A stretch of DNA of 64,000 bases from contig LR990044.1 in NCBI GenBank assembly GCA_905147135.1, positions 5,460,122-5,524,121 of the forward strand, read 5' to 3'. Within the stretch, counting starts at the first letter, position 1. The number at the start of each line of letters is the position of its first letter. The DNA is from Blastobasis lacticolella (lineage: Eukaryota > Arthropoda > Insecta > Lepidoptera > Blastobasidae). Below, one piece after another: positions 21,227 to 32,500 of this stretch. The notes under the pieces are model-generated. The model did not search any database. It worked only from the letters and a program-made list of their open reading frames with translations, and was not told where the DNA came from. Position numbers and translations under genes: made by a program.

Positions 21227-21797
21227 GGGGTCATCCATAAATTACGTCACACCTTAATAGGGAGGGAGGGTATTACTGAAATGTGACAATGTGACAAGGG
21301 GCAGGGGGGGTCAAACATTTTGTGACATCACATGTTAAAAATTAATAATCATGCCTGCTTTATGATGCTTTATGGATGGAAGAAAATGATGTCGACACTA
21401 AGGATGTTCCTGACGTTCAAATTCAGAGCGAAAATGAAGAGCCTGATTTACCCGTAATAGCTAACATAAAAGAGTGGATCCAAAGTCCATGGACGCTAGA
21501 TAATTAAGTTTTTTACTTTTAATTAATATAATTAATCGTTTATTGTTTTCTAACTAGTCATTTGTGTTCTGAAATATTGCACCTTACGTTGATTTTATTA
21601 GATTATTTAATAAAAATTAATAAAAAATGACGATAGCTGTTTTCTTTCAATTATTCTAAAATACATGGATAAATTTAAGAAATGTGTGACGTCACATCAG
21701 GAGGGGGGGATAATAAAATTGTGACAACCTGTGACAAGGACGGGGGGAGGAGCTCAAAAGTCCTAATATTCGTGTGACGTAATTTATGGATTGCCCC
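21227..21797 (+). mobile_element. DNA transposon remnant with TTA target duplication
   Basis: Terminal inverted repeats GGGGTCATCCATAAATTACG and its near complement enclose 571 bp. TTA flanks both sides and the other copy of repeat R shows the empty site (AGAAATTAAATATC near 28055). A 3-bp TTA/TAA target is typical of PIF/Harbinger, so that class is favoured. A similar terminus exists in other insect DNA transposons. Confidence 0.75.
21364..21507 (+). pseudogene. Acidic C-terminal coding remnant in the TTA transposon
   Basis: An open stretch of 47 codons ends NIKEWIQSPWTLDN and a stop. It is acidic upstream (ENDVDTKDV, ENEEPDLP). Its place inside the transposon and its abrupt start suggest the tail of a transposase or accessory ORF with the rest deleted. 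Family not identified. Confidence 0.4.
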
Positions 21798-22620
21798 TTA
21801 AATATCTCTATACTCAGTCTGATGAAACTTTCCATCGAATTTATAGTACCTAAAATGTCTTTATATTGTTTACTTATAACTTCCTACTTTATTACTTTTG
21901 GTCTAAAGGAATTCCACATCGAATTCATTTGCTTACGTATTTTTGTTTGCGTTGTTTAAATTTAATCGACTCGGTAAATAAATAAAACTGTCGTAACATA
22001 CAAAACCAATATTATTATTGAACTAAAATATACACACAATATTACTTTATAATCATGCAGCACGTTTAGACCGTAAATATTTCCTAAATCTGAATTGAAA
22101 TATGACACTCTAGTACTGAAAAATTCGTTAGCTACTTCGAACGGTCCAAAACGAGTTTTTACCTTACAATTTTCAAATGTAGTTGTTGTTATGTGTGAAC
22201 AATATAATAAATAACAGAAATAACTCACCTTATCACTTCAAAACACACTTTTAATATTTTTAAATCCGTAATATCGACGGCGCGTGTCGGCCGATTTGCG
22301 CGAAAAACTGGGGAAAATTTTCATGGATTTGAAACTGGACAAACATAATCGCCACACATTTTACACAGACTTATTATATGTCAAAACGTTCAGAAATTAT
22401 CCTAGATTGATAATTTGTGTTCGGATACAGGCTTAGATCCCAGATAAATTAGTTTTTACCAATTTATTGTCGAGCGGAAAATTTCAAAAAGCGCGCGGCG
22501 CGCGTATCCAATTGGTGATCATACTAGCGGACGGAAAGTTCTGTCACATCGCCAATTGGTGTCGGGGCTACGGAACAGGTTAACTATTTTCGGATTACCA
22601 GGATCATTTTGTAAAATTTA

Positions 22621-23329
22621 TGGATGTGCGTGCTAATTGCGTTACAAGAGCAGTCGCTTAGACCTCATAAAATTAAAATGTTGAATTTTTTGTTTGTTTG
22701 AAATATTGAACTGTGGGAATTTTGAAGATAAGAATTCCGAAGCAAGGTAGCCAGGGGAGTAGGAAAGACAGTCAGTTTCGGGGGCGCGTCGCGTGAACTC
22801 CATCTTATCCATTTCCGTAACTAAGAAACCCGAGGCTTTTCTAAATTTCATTACAACTCGCGTGTGATTTGCTAAATTAATTAGTGCTTCATTATTTTGT
22901 GTTATTATTCAGCTTTGTGACGTTACTTTTTGTTCTCTATCTATTTCTTTATCTCCATAATGTCAGTGATTTGGTTTGTTTTAAATTTACTTTGTTTCTA
23001 AGTTTCGAAAGCGTAAGTTACATTTTCATTGTTTTTGTGGTAGTAAAGCGTATTTATTAGGGCTTTTAGAGATTTCAATGTAAGTGTGAGAGGTGATTAA
23101 AACACAAATTTAAAGGAAAAAGATAACCAAATTGTACATCATCTGTATTCACCCTCACTAAATAAAAATCAATAGAAACTAACCTAGGACACAGTTTCGG
23201 ATGTGACATCGAATACACTCTAAGAGAATGAATCCGGCACTAATCCCGACTTGGTATTCGATGGCCTAGGCGCGCCTAGGTTTGCCGCCGTATTCTGGTA
23301 CGATTTTGACCTATGTTCCGTTTAATACC
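22621..23329. other. Unassigned DNA
   Basis: A 69-codon minus-strand frame (22642-22851) contains TEMDKMEFTRRAP; its DNA (ATAAGATGGAGTTC) has the look of a dispersed repeat or element leader, but I cannot place it. Otherwise AT-rich with no recognised feature. A short palindrome CCTAGGCGCGCCTAGG lies at 23264-23279. Confidence 0.35.
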
Positions 23330-23598
23330 CTTTGTGCTTTTAAAGCTTTAATGACATTTTCCTACGGACATGAATACGTGTGACGGTTTGAGCGAAGTAG
23401 ACAATAGGTCAATGGTTCGTTTGATGTTAAAGGCTTTGCTGGTTGGCTGAGATATGAGGTGTGATGGGAGTCTCAGTTTCCTTATCGATTAGGTAGGTTT
23501 TACGACCTAAGGCCTAAAGGCCTCTGTCTATATTATTTAGGTGAGGATAACGTTAGGGTTTCGCAATCATGGGGTTAGAGTGGCCACAGAAGAAAGAA
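23330..23598 (+). repeat. Partial copy of the LARD-like interior, left piece
   Basis: Matches about 9020-9450 of the first LARD-like element, including GACGGTTTGAGCGAAGTAGA and AGTGGCCAC.GAAGAAAGAAG. It is interrupted by a LINE insertion and resumes at 24513. Confidence 0.65.
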
Positions 23599-24512
23599 GA
23601 ATCCGCTGCTGTTTCGAGACTCCAGTTGTGCAGTAGTCTGGTTCTATCGCACGTTCAATATTGTGACATGGTGTATGGCCCGTGTCTGTTGGGTAAAACG
23701 GTGAAGTGCATACAAAGGCTCCAAAATGCGTGCATGCGGTTTTGTTATCTGATTCCTAAAATGCAACACATTTCCCCATATTTGCTTGACAACAAAATCC
23801 TAAAAATGACCAATTCCAGGACACTTAACTATGCCTGCTTCCTCCATTCTTTTCTAAACTTGGAATCCCCTCGCTATTTTCGTGAGAAGATTAAGTTAAA
23901 AACCTATGGCCGCAATTTGAGGAACAAAGGTCCTCTGCTGGATTTTCCCGTGCCCGCTCTTGTCGGTACCCTCGGCTGCTTCAAGATCGCAGCCGCAAAA
24001 ATTTGGAATGATTTGCCGCCGCCGGTCCGTGGAGCTCTGTGTTTGACAGTCGCTACATTTCGTATAAAATGTTATAATTGGCTGCTCTTGAAGCCGTGGA
24101 GGGATGCCGGCAATATTGATTCGTCATGGTGATAGCAATGGATCTTGTATTTGGCGATTATATGTATTTTATTTATTTATTTATTTGATTACAGTTTAAA
24201 GAAGTTGGCAATTATTATTAATGTTTTTGTTTTTATATTTTGATTTTTATTAAATTTATTAATTCTTGTATTAATATTAAGTGTGTGTGTATGCTATTGT
24301 CATCATAGCCTAACTACTATGTGGTTAGACTAGGATGCCCCATGGCCATGGCAGAATAGCAGCGGCTGCTGGTTTCACTAGCAGCTATAGCTGAGCCTTG
24401 GACCAGTTTGTTTTGATTTAGACTGTTGAATTTTTTCTTACAAATGCATTTCCTCTTTGTACTATTACCTAAGCAAAACAAATAAACATTTCCATTTTCA
24501 TTTTCATTTCAT
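23599..24512 (+). mobile_element. 5'-truncated CR1/Jockey-type LINE
   Basis: Carries the RT C-terminal coding end, a 3' UTR with a CAGC-rich hairpin (near 24358-24395) and an imperfect (CATTTT)n tail at about 24492-24510. It sits inside the LARD-like copy, which continues on both sides. Confidence 0.75.
23608..24132 (+). pseudogene. LINE reverse transcriptase C-terminus
   Basis: About 174 residues to the stop at 24130. Motifs typical of the region after the RT palm in CR1/Jockey-group LINEs are present: LVLSHVQYCDMVYGPCL, IQRLQNACMRFCY, SPRYFREKIKL and AAKIWNDLPPPVRG. The frame is open, but the catalytic part is absent, so it is a dead fragment. The upstream ATG at 23569 belongs to the older repeat and is not its start. 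Confidence 0.8.
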
Positions 24513-25085
24513 TGCTGTCAAAGCTAAGTCGCATGTTTACTTTATACTTTTTTGATTTCTTGTACGGATTTTATAAATTGTTTGACCATTTTGATTTGCG
24601 TGGATTACATTTAAATCATCTTATTTCCGCGGATTTAAGTTTCATTTTCACTAATCCCATTTGTAAATTGCAGTTTTGTAATTGGCAGTACCACTTTTAT
24701 CTGTATCTGATTGTAAACAAATGTATATTGCTGTAAGACTGTGAAATAAATAAATAAATTTTTGAGGATTTTGATATTTGATTTTACTTTTATTTATGTG
24801 AACTAAATTTTATTCATTTGCAAATATCTTCCAAACATTAGTGCGGTTAAATTACAGAGTATTGCTATAAATTTAGGTACATATTCCTTGTGACGTTTTT
24901 CAAAATGTGTACACAACGTAAGGGGTCTGAAAATTTAAATCAATAACTAGACGATCACTCGCTTACGGCCAAATATATGAAATGATATTTATTATGTTAT
25001 GTCTACTCTTAATAGGTAGATACTCGTATGTGTGTATTTATACTAACATATAGGTATTATAGGGTGACTGAGAAGTTACAGATTT
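24513..25085 (+). repeat. Partial copy of the LARD-like interior, right piece
   Basis: Diverged match to about 9535-10100, for example CTAGACGATCACTCGCTTAC (24949) against CTAGACGATCACGATGTACG (9959), and AACGTA.GGGTC. It is one copy with 23330-23598, split by the LINE. Confidence 0.55.
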
Positions 25086-26348
25086 GGTGCGCGTGTCCAG
25101 GATAATTGCGTCATTAAAAATTGAATTAATTTATTCAATTACGCGACAAAAGAACCTGGTTATTATGAAACACTACGTAGTATGTCATAACCGTTAGCTT
25201 TTCTGCGAAAACAAAAAAATAAACCAATTGTGAATATCTTGGGTCGTTCGCTCTTCATAAGGAATGCATTTTTTGTTGCTTGATAAAAAAAATATTGGTC
25301 ACTCATCAGTTAGAACAGCTGAGGTCCCTTTTTGTATCATTTTTGATTTGGACATAGACGAAGTTAAAATTACTGTATTCGTTTAATAAACCACGTCTTT
25401 GCTAATTATAACAAATTCTTCGACAGCGTTATTTTTTATCAAAGGGGCGTTAAGTGACTGTAGTATATCATGTGCATTCAAAATTTTAGTAACAGAAACT
25501 TTAAAGATTAAAGTGACGAATTATATAAAAGATGATTGAGGAAGGTGATACGTATGAAAGCTCTGTGTTCCTTAAATTAAAACATTTATATAAATAAGGG
25601 GCATAGAACAAGTACATTTAGCTCGTCACTTTTGTTAAAATTTCAATCTATATCTATATTAGCCCGAATCATCCCACTGCTGGGCAAAGGCCTCCCCCGA
25701 TTCCTCCACTCTTCACGATCAAATGCCAATGTCTGCCAGTCACTTTCGAAGGCCCGCAGCTCATCTGTCCACCTTTTCTTGGGTCAATTAAAAAATTGGT
25801 AAAATTATTGGTAAAATTTCAATACCTAATAGAAAATAATAGTTAAAGCAAGATTTGTGTAAATGTGAATCCTAAATCTTGAGATTTAGAGAATAAAGGG
25901 GCGTAATACAATACACCTGCGATTCTTCAGTTTAGTTACATGGAGCGAGGTAGTTACTACAGTATGGCTTTGTGTATATATGTGTCGAATCATGGGCTTT
26001 CTTGGGCTAAGTTCTTGTGGAAATGAAAATGGAGCCCGGATTCAACGTAATATATTATTGTAAACAAATGTTAGGTAGATACAAAGTATTATCGCGCGCG
26101 TGCCTCTTCAATCCTAGCGGCGTCCTGCCGGCCCGCAGCGATGCCCAAGCGACGCGCATTCCTCGCAAAAGCACTTGACATATTCGATAGCCATTGGTTT
26201 GAAATTAAAAAAACGCGCTACTATTAGCTGGCAGCGTGCACCGATTAGTTTATAACGGTAAATGGCGCAAAAGCCCATCAAACTTAAAACTACGATGATT
26301 ACAATTAAGTCTTTGTGTGGAAATAAAATTACAATTTGGCTTACTATG
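25086..26348. other. Intergenic DNA with an RTE scrap
   Basis: No gene. The string AAGGGGC (G/A) recurs at about 25443, 25598 and 25897 and again further right (see findings). One RTE fragment is listed separately; the rest is AT-rich and unassigned. Confidence 0.35.
25655..25786 (-). pseudogene. RTE LINE C-terminal fragment
   Basis: The minus strand reads RWTDELRAFESDWQTLAFDR and then EEWRNRG, followed by a shifted EAFAxQWD-type end (AGGCCTTTGCCCAGCAGTGG). This is the C-terminal signature of RTE-type LINEs. Both ends are truncated. Confidence 0.75.
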
Positions 26349-26776
26349 CTTTGTCTAAAATAGGATGATAATTTTGACAGCTCACTAATTGTTGGTCTTT
26401 GGCGCACGCCTATGAAGCTTCGTGTTTTTTTACTTATTATGTTTTGTAACTAAACTCTTATTCCTTGTTTGGATTTCACCCTAAGAAACGAATTCGAGTC
26501 GCGCGTATTCTACGTAATAGGATGACTGACCAAATAGTGATACGCACGTGTCATAATCGTTTAAATTATGACACGTGCGTAAATCGCAATAATAAATTAT
26601 TAAATCAGAAGAAAAGAAATAGTTTATTTTGTATAATACGTATAGCATAACCATGCAACTATCGATTCCAAGTTCTATGAGAATGATAATCGATAATCGA
26701 ATAAATTCATTAACGATTTTACACAACCACATCCCTAGTGTGATCTGTCAAAATTACCATCCTATATTTGACAAAG
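26349..26776. mobile_element. MITE with ~30-bp TIRs, copy 1
   Basis: Left end CTTTGTCTAAAATAGGATGA and right end its near complement; the inverted similarity runs through AATTTTGACAG. A second copy in the other orientation lies at 47795-48371. Inside is a perfect 17-bp hairpin (26541-26557 with 26565-26581, TACGCACGTGTCATAAT) with a 7-nt loop. Non-coding. Confidence 0.7.
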
Positions 26777-27565
26777 TATAAATTGTAATCTACGATATAT
26801 GTATGTAAATCGTAGTGCGGAAGAGTTTGAACCGTAGATTCTGGGGAACATTTTTCATTTTCAATCGGACCGACTTTCTACACATTTGTCGCAGATGTTA
26901 AGGGGCGTTTTGCTTATTAGTAATTGCAGGAAATTAATATGTGCATCTTCTTTTTTATTTTCTTGCTCTTCCCAATAGTATAACGCGATTAAAAACCTTA
27001 CCGTTTGTGCTGACCGTGCGCTTGCTTGCCGCCTTATTGGTATTAAAAAAAAGGAAATCCGAAAATGTTAATACTTATAAAAACTAACACACGTTCATTC
27101 AACCCAAAAGAGATGCGTATGAAAAAAAAGGATCTTTTTCGAGACAGATGGTGTGACTGTGACCTTTATAAAAAGTTTGCGAGTGTCATTGGGCTAGCGA
27201 TGTTGACTTTAATAGTGACAAATATATAAGTTTTCTATGTTGGGTAAGGTATTTGAAAGGATCAAAACATGTACTTTTAAGACTGCAAGGGGCGGAGAAT
27301 GATAAAACGCAAGCTTCAATAAGTTTGGTTATTAAAAGGGGAGTACCTGGGGCACGAATAGAATTAGCGTTGTTTTCAAATCAAACTAAGAATTTGGAAT
27401 GTACAAGGCTTGATTTTATTCTGTACCCGACTTAGAAAGAACGCCTAATTAAAATATGACGTTTAGATTAGACATCTTTGTCGTTTCAATGTTTTTCAAG
27501 TGGTGATTCTCCATTTTTTCTTTCCTTCAGAAATTAAGAAAATGTCAATTCAAAGGGGCGCTCTG
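26777..27565. other. Unassigned DNA
   Basis: No supported gene; a 60-codon frame at 27253-27435 has no domain. AAGGGGCG strings occur near 26900, 27289 and 27553. Confidence 0.35.
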
Positions 27566-28290
27566 TAACGATCACTATGTACCATGAGCTCGTCACCGTA
27601 CAATTTATTTATATATCATATGTTTGTAGTTGATAGACTTAGAAATGAATACGTATATCATACACAGAGCAGTTTGTGGTTAAAATATAGTTTGCTTTTC
27701 ATGATTTCTTTTAACAAATGCTCTCAAATACTTAACTAAAACTTGGTTTTGTAATAAACTTTAACAATTTATTTGACGATAAGAGAAATATTTTTCTTCA
27801 AAAGCACGTAATAAATTTACGCTATTGATTAGTTGAACGACAGGCAGAATATCGGAAATATTTTAAATGTTTGGCGTCAAGTTATGTGACCAAATAAAAA
27901 AAAACTCACAAGTGATAGTGATGTGAATATACAAATACCATTCAACGAAATATTAAAATAAATAATTGAATAAAAGTACACCTAAATATTAAATGAGTCT
28001 AGAATTTAATTTTCATCTACTTGTTTGATGATTCAAATTGATTTGCTTCATAGAAATTAAATATCTCTATACTCTGTCTGATAAAACATTATATCGAGTT
28101 TATAGTACCTAAAATGTCTTTATATTGTTTACTTATAACTCCCTACATTATTACTTTTGGTCTAAAGGAATTCCACATCGAATTCATTTGCTTGCGTTGT
28201 TTAAATTTAATCGACTCGGTAAATAAATAAAACGTTGTATGTAATACATCACTAGATGTTGTAACATTTAACTATTTTCGGATTACTGAT
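27566..28290. repeat. Dispersed repeat R, copy 2 (short form)
   Basis: Matches 20737-21226 and 21801-21990 without the 571-bp TTA transposon, so it preserves that element's empty site. It ends near ATTTTCGGATTAC and passes into bZIP-unit spacer. Confidence 0.7.
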
Positions 28291-28743
28291 CGGGTGATAA
28301 TACAAAGGTACGAAAAGCCAGCCATCTGTCATACTTATATGTAGTACTTACACGGTGGTTTGCTTAACAATTTAATCGATAATCGAGCCACCGCAACGTA
28401 ATCTAGGTAATAAAAACGAACCTTAAAAAGCATAATTCATGCAACAATTCTCAATATTTGCTACAAAAAACGCTTTTTGTCTAGCTATTCAACAATGGAC
28501 CTTGAGTAGTTAAACCCCTTCAACAGGTAGTACTTAAAGCCTTTGTAAGTTTACAATCAAAGCTGACTGTGACTGCAACAAAAAAAGTTAAAACTCAAGG
28601 ACATCGCATTTTCCCACGCGCCACTGACGCACGGTCAGTGGCACGTGATCATTTATTTACACCTGATTCCTAAGCCCAGTCGATGAGTTGCCAATATTTT
28701 GCAGTGTGAGTTGAACTTTTAATGGTTCTGTCACTGTCGCAGG
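28291..28743. repeat. bZIP-unit spacer, left of the second LARD-like element
   Basis: Matches 37740-37975, 42290-42760 and 52000-52460, including CATCTGTCATACTTATAT, the AGTGGCACGTG stretch and GTTCTGTC.C.GTCG.AGG. It is interrupted exactly after CAGG by the LTR element and resumes at 35359. Confidence 0.8.
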
Positions 28744-29567
28744 TGTTAGATAGGGTGTATAGAGTGTACAGATCTCGCGTGTGAATTTAAGTATTTAGAA
28801 GATATTAATGATGGTGGTCTAGTATTTTATCGAAAACTAAGGGTGGAAAGCTTAATGAAATAAAAATAGGGCACATTAGTTAAATATAAATAGCTATTTA
28901 TTACAGAAAGGAAAAGCATATTTAAACACACATATTGGATCAAATTAGATAAGTTATTATATTATAGGATAGGCAATCATAGCAAACAAAGTTACATGGG
29001 AAATATAACAATATATTCTGAACATAATAAAACATGGCAAAATACAAAATCCCTAAAAATGGGACAATAGTATTACGTATGATTCAATCAATAACCGATT
29101 ATATAGATGAATAAAACTAATACAAAATATAAAGCAACAATAAAACAATGCAAGTTTGTACTTAACTCTGTGCCGGGTCTGGAGCAACAAGGCCCTCCCA
29201 GTCTCTCGACTGGGTTTATATAACCAACATTCAAACGGAAGTAAGAAGCCGTTTCATTTCAACCAATGACAGCACGTTATAATAATTCTAAAAAACTATG
29301 AAATATTGTGCAAAGATAATAACCAAATTCATCGAAATAGTTCTTAAAACTATTTTAAATAATTATAAGATACATTAGATATTTAGAAACCAAACTTTTA
29401 GTTAATTAGTACTGAATGTACTCAAAGATTAAACATCGTTCAGGAATTTCGTACATTTGTTCTGAAATGACTATAATTTTATTTGGCAATATTATTTATT
29501 ATTAATTACCATAGTTTTACTTTTAAATAACAATTAAAAATAGACTATAATACCATATAATATAACA
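28744..29567 (-). repeat. 3' LTR of LARD-like copy 2
   Basis: About 99% identical to 34535-35358. The inner neighbour on the minus strand is AGTATGGCCG, matching AGAATAGCCG before the 3' LTR of copy 1. Confidence 0.9.
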
Positions 29568-32500
29568 CGGCCATACTGACATGTGCTTCGTTCTCGAAGT
29601 ACTTAAACATTGTGATGTTACATCAAGTTAAAAAAATTACGGAATAAATTGTGAAAATAATTAAAAACGTAAACTATTATATTATTATAGTAATCTCATC
29701 ATATTCCATTACAAAGCAGATTAGAATAACATTTTTATATAGATTTTATATCAATACGAAAAACTACTCAAGTAGGTAAACAAACAATTAGTAAATTCCA
29801 TTGACGTAGAACATGTTATCACATAAAGTTTACATAAGTTAACCATAAAATTAAAAATATAAGTTGTGCCTATTGTATCGTTTATGCTGTGTTATTTTTA
29901 CGTGTACAATGTGTACATACAAAAGTTTATTATAAATGTTATGTATGTTTTATATTCGTCACATACTTAACTTAATTTTAAACCAATATTTGAAAAATAA
30001 ATAACCATTTACTGCGCATTTCCGCTTTTTTATAGCATTCCAGCTTTCTTTTTTATTTTGTACCATAATTGATAAATAAATAACCATGTACTTAGCATTT
30101 CCGCTTTTTTTATTGCATTTTAGCTTTTATTTATATTTTTACAATTTTAACTAAGTCCAATAGTTAAGTTATTAGGTCAATAAAATTATCAGTAATGCAT
30201 ATACGCTTTTTTAAATTCCATAATTATTATTGTAAACCATCACCGGCATCACCTTTACCGGTGAACCTGATAAATGTTGACTATATGCCTTAACATGCCA
30301 GGCCCAACACTCACTGCCTGTGAGGCTGACCGACATCGGGCAAGAAAGTCGACCAAACATAATATATAAACATTAATAAAATAAAATTGAATAGGTACGT
30401 GTAGTAAATAGAAAATATTAGTGTTTAATATAAAAGATCTTTTGTTTTTGGAAGAATACAGTACTTTTTGTATGGTACACTACTCGTATGGTATTGTTTC
30501 TTATGTGTGTAAATAAATGTTTGTTGTTCTACTTCTGGTCTTTGTCACAATATAATAAATGGTACTTATCAGCCAAATCTACCATCATAATCCGTTCGGT
30601 CAATTCTGACGTTTGACTTTCCAATCACTAACGGTAGTTAGCAAAAATATAAATTTTAATCATCTGTAGGGGGAAAGTTATAAGTTCGGACGGAAATTTA
30701 TAAAGTACGGCATACTAATAGTACATTCTACAGTCATATAAATTTGTAAGAAAATTCAAGTAAATGTATTCACCTATAACTTGCGTTAGACGAAACGATC
30801 GCAATGTTAATAAACAGAAACATTTTTCTAAATTCACTATATGTACAAATGGTCCCCACGCTGTGATGGATAAAATGTTCAAGTAATCATATATCCAACA
30901 ACATAAAAAATCATTAAGAATATAAATCATTAACCAAAGAAATGAAATCCTTTCTTGTGCAAAAATGCTATTATAATATTGATGATTTTTTTTTAATTAC
31001 CTCGAATTGAGATAATCCGGATATAGCTATTGTATTATATTATTTATGACACCGTTCTGAAATTTATGTGAAAAATGTCAATATTGCTGATAGAAGTAAT
31101 TGCTAATACAGAATGACATCTTACTAATATGTAAATTAATTAATTTTTTGTTTATTGTACTGTTTATTAGATACTCTCACTTGTTTGCAATGCCCTAACA
31201 GGGTGCCATAATATTGTGAAATCTGCTTGAAAACTGTGATACGTAATAAATGAAATGAAATAAATAATCTTTCGAAACCAAAATCTTCGTAACCACTGTA
31301 CTGGTTTTGAAAATTCTTTCATAGCAGTAGATTATCCGAATATAGTTTATGGAAATGAAAATGAAGTAAACAAGTTAATATTTTGAGTTAAGCCGGGAAC
31401 CCACCGAACAAAATTTTGTGTTGTCAACACGTGTTGGTGACAAAATGTTGCTACTTTCGGTGGAAAGGCGCCTTTATGCAAAGTCAAAATTTTCGTCAAG
31501 AAATTTAATGGTATATTTATTTAATAACTTTATTGCATAACAACGCAAATGGCGGACTTAAATTGGCGGATTGCGGTTTATTTATAATTCTTCTCAATTC
31601 CTTGGCATAATTCAAGTAGCTGTGTAAGTAGCTGTAACGTAAAGTGTTGTAACGGTACATCCTTGGATTATGTCTACTGTGCCGACCCTAAATCATATAG
31701 GAATGACTAATGTTTGAGCCACCTTGTAAAATAGCTACTAAACTACTCTTGAGTTATTATGGGTAAATTCGGGAATTTTTATCGGAAATTTTAGTTTATA
31801 CGGGATACAACACAAAAAAAAAATTACAATGTATTATGTCTAAAGGCCAATAAAAGATAAGTAATATTCAAATTATGTATCCTTTGTAGGGCCAAAGGTA
31901 CGTACGTACTTAAGATTTTGTTAAATTAGCATTTTGGAAATTAATAATAATCCAATGTTAATAATTAAAACCTATTATTAAATTTTATCCAACGCCACCA
32001 AGCGTGGAGATTATGGCAATAACCTCCCCTTTCGTGGGAGAGCCCTATGTTCTGCAGTGGACTGTTACAAACTGTGATGATGATTAAATTTCAACGATTT
32101 ATAAAGTTAGGCAACATGATGGAAACATTGTGCAACAAAAATACGTATGATAGTATTCTTGAGAAGGAAAACAATTTTTCTTGTAAATTAAGGACAATTG
32201 TTAAAACAATACTTTCAGTGGGAAGTGTGGAGCAGGAAATTCAATAAATTGTCTCAAATATCAACGCAAACATAGTAAAATGTTGGAAAGACGTATCTAC
32301 AGCATTTCCATTTGGTTAATGATTTTAATATTTTCCAATGTGGGTAACTGGTAGGGTTTTGTTTACATGTTATTTCTTTATTAAAGGCGGTTGATATCGG
32401 TTATTTCTTTATACGAGGCTAATTTTTGGATTTGCTACATAGAAATGCGAAAAAAAATTGAAGACATATATGTATGTCTTTCGTTTTCGATAATCTATGT

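Larger units (their letters stand above)
20737..22620. repeat. Dispersed repeat R, copy 1 (interrupted)
   Basis: Starts TGTAACGATCACTATG and matches 27566-28235 with few differences (apart from the insertion at 21227-21797), then carries ~560 bp that copy 2 lacks. It ends near TTAACTATTTTCGGATTAC, shared with 28262-28280. No coding sequence. It may be a solo LTR or a non-autonomous element; ends and target duplication are unclear. Confidence 0.6.

Noticed and set aside
20737..28290. Repeat R as a pair of LTRs around a retrotransposon (20737 and 27566)
   Set aside because: The ends differ (copy 1 has ~560 bp extra), no primer site or polypurine tract borders them, and the DNA between holds unrelated repeats, not an internal region.
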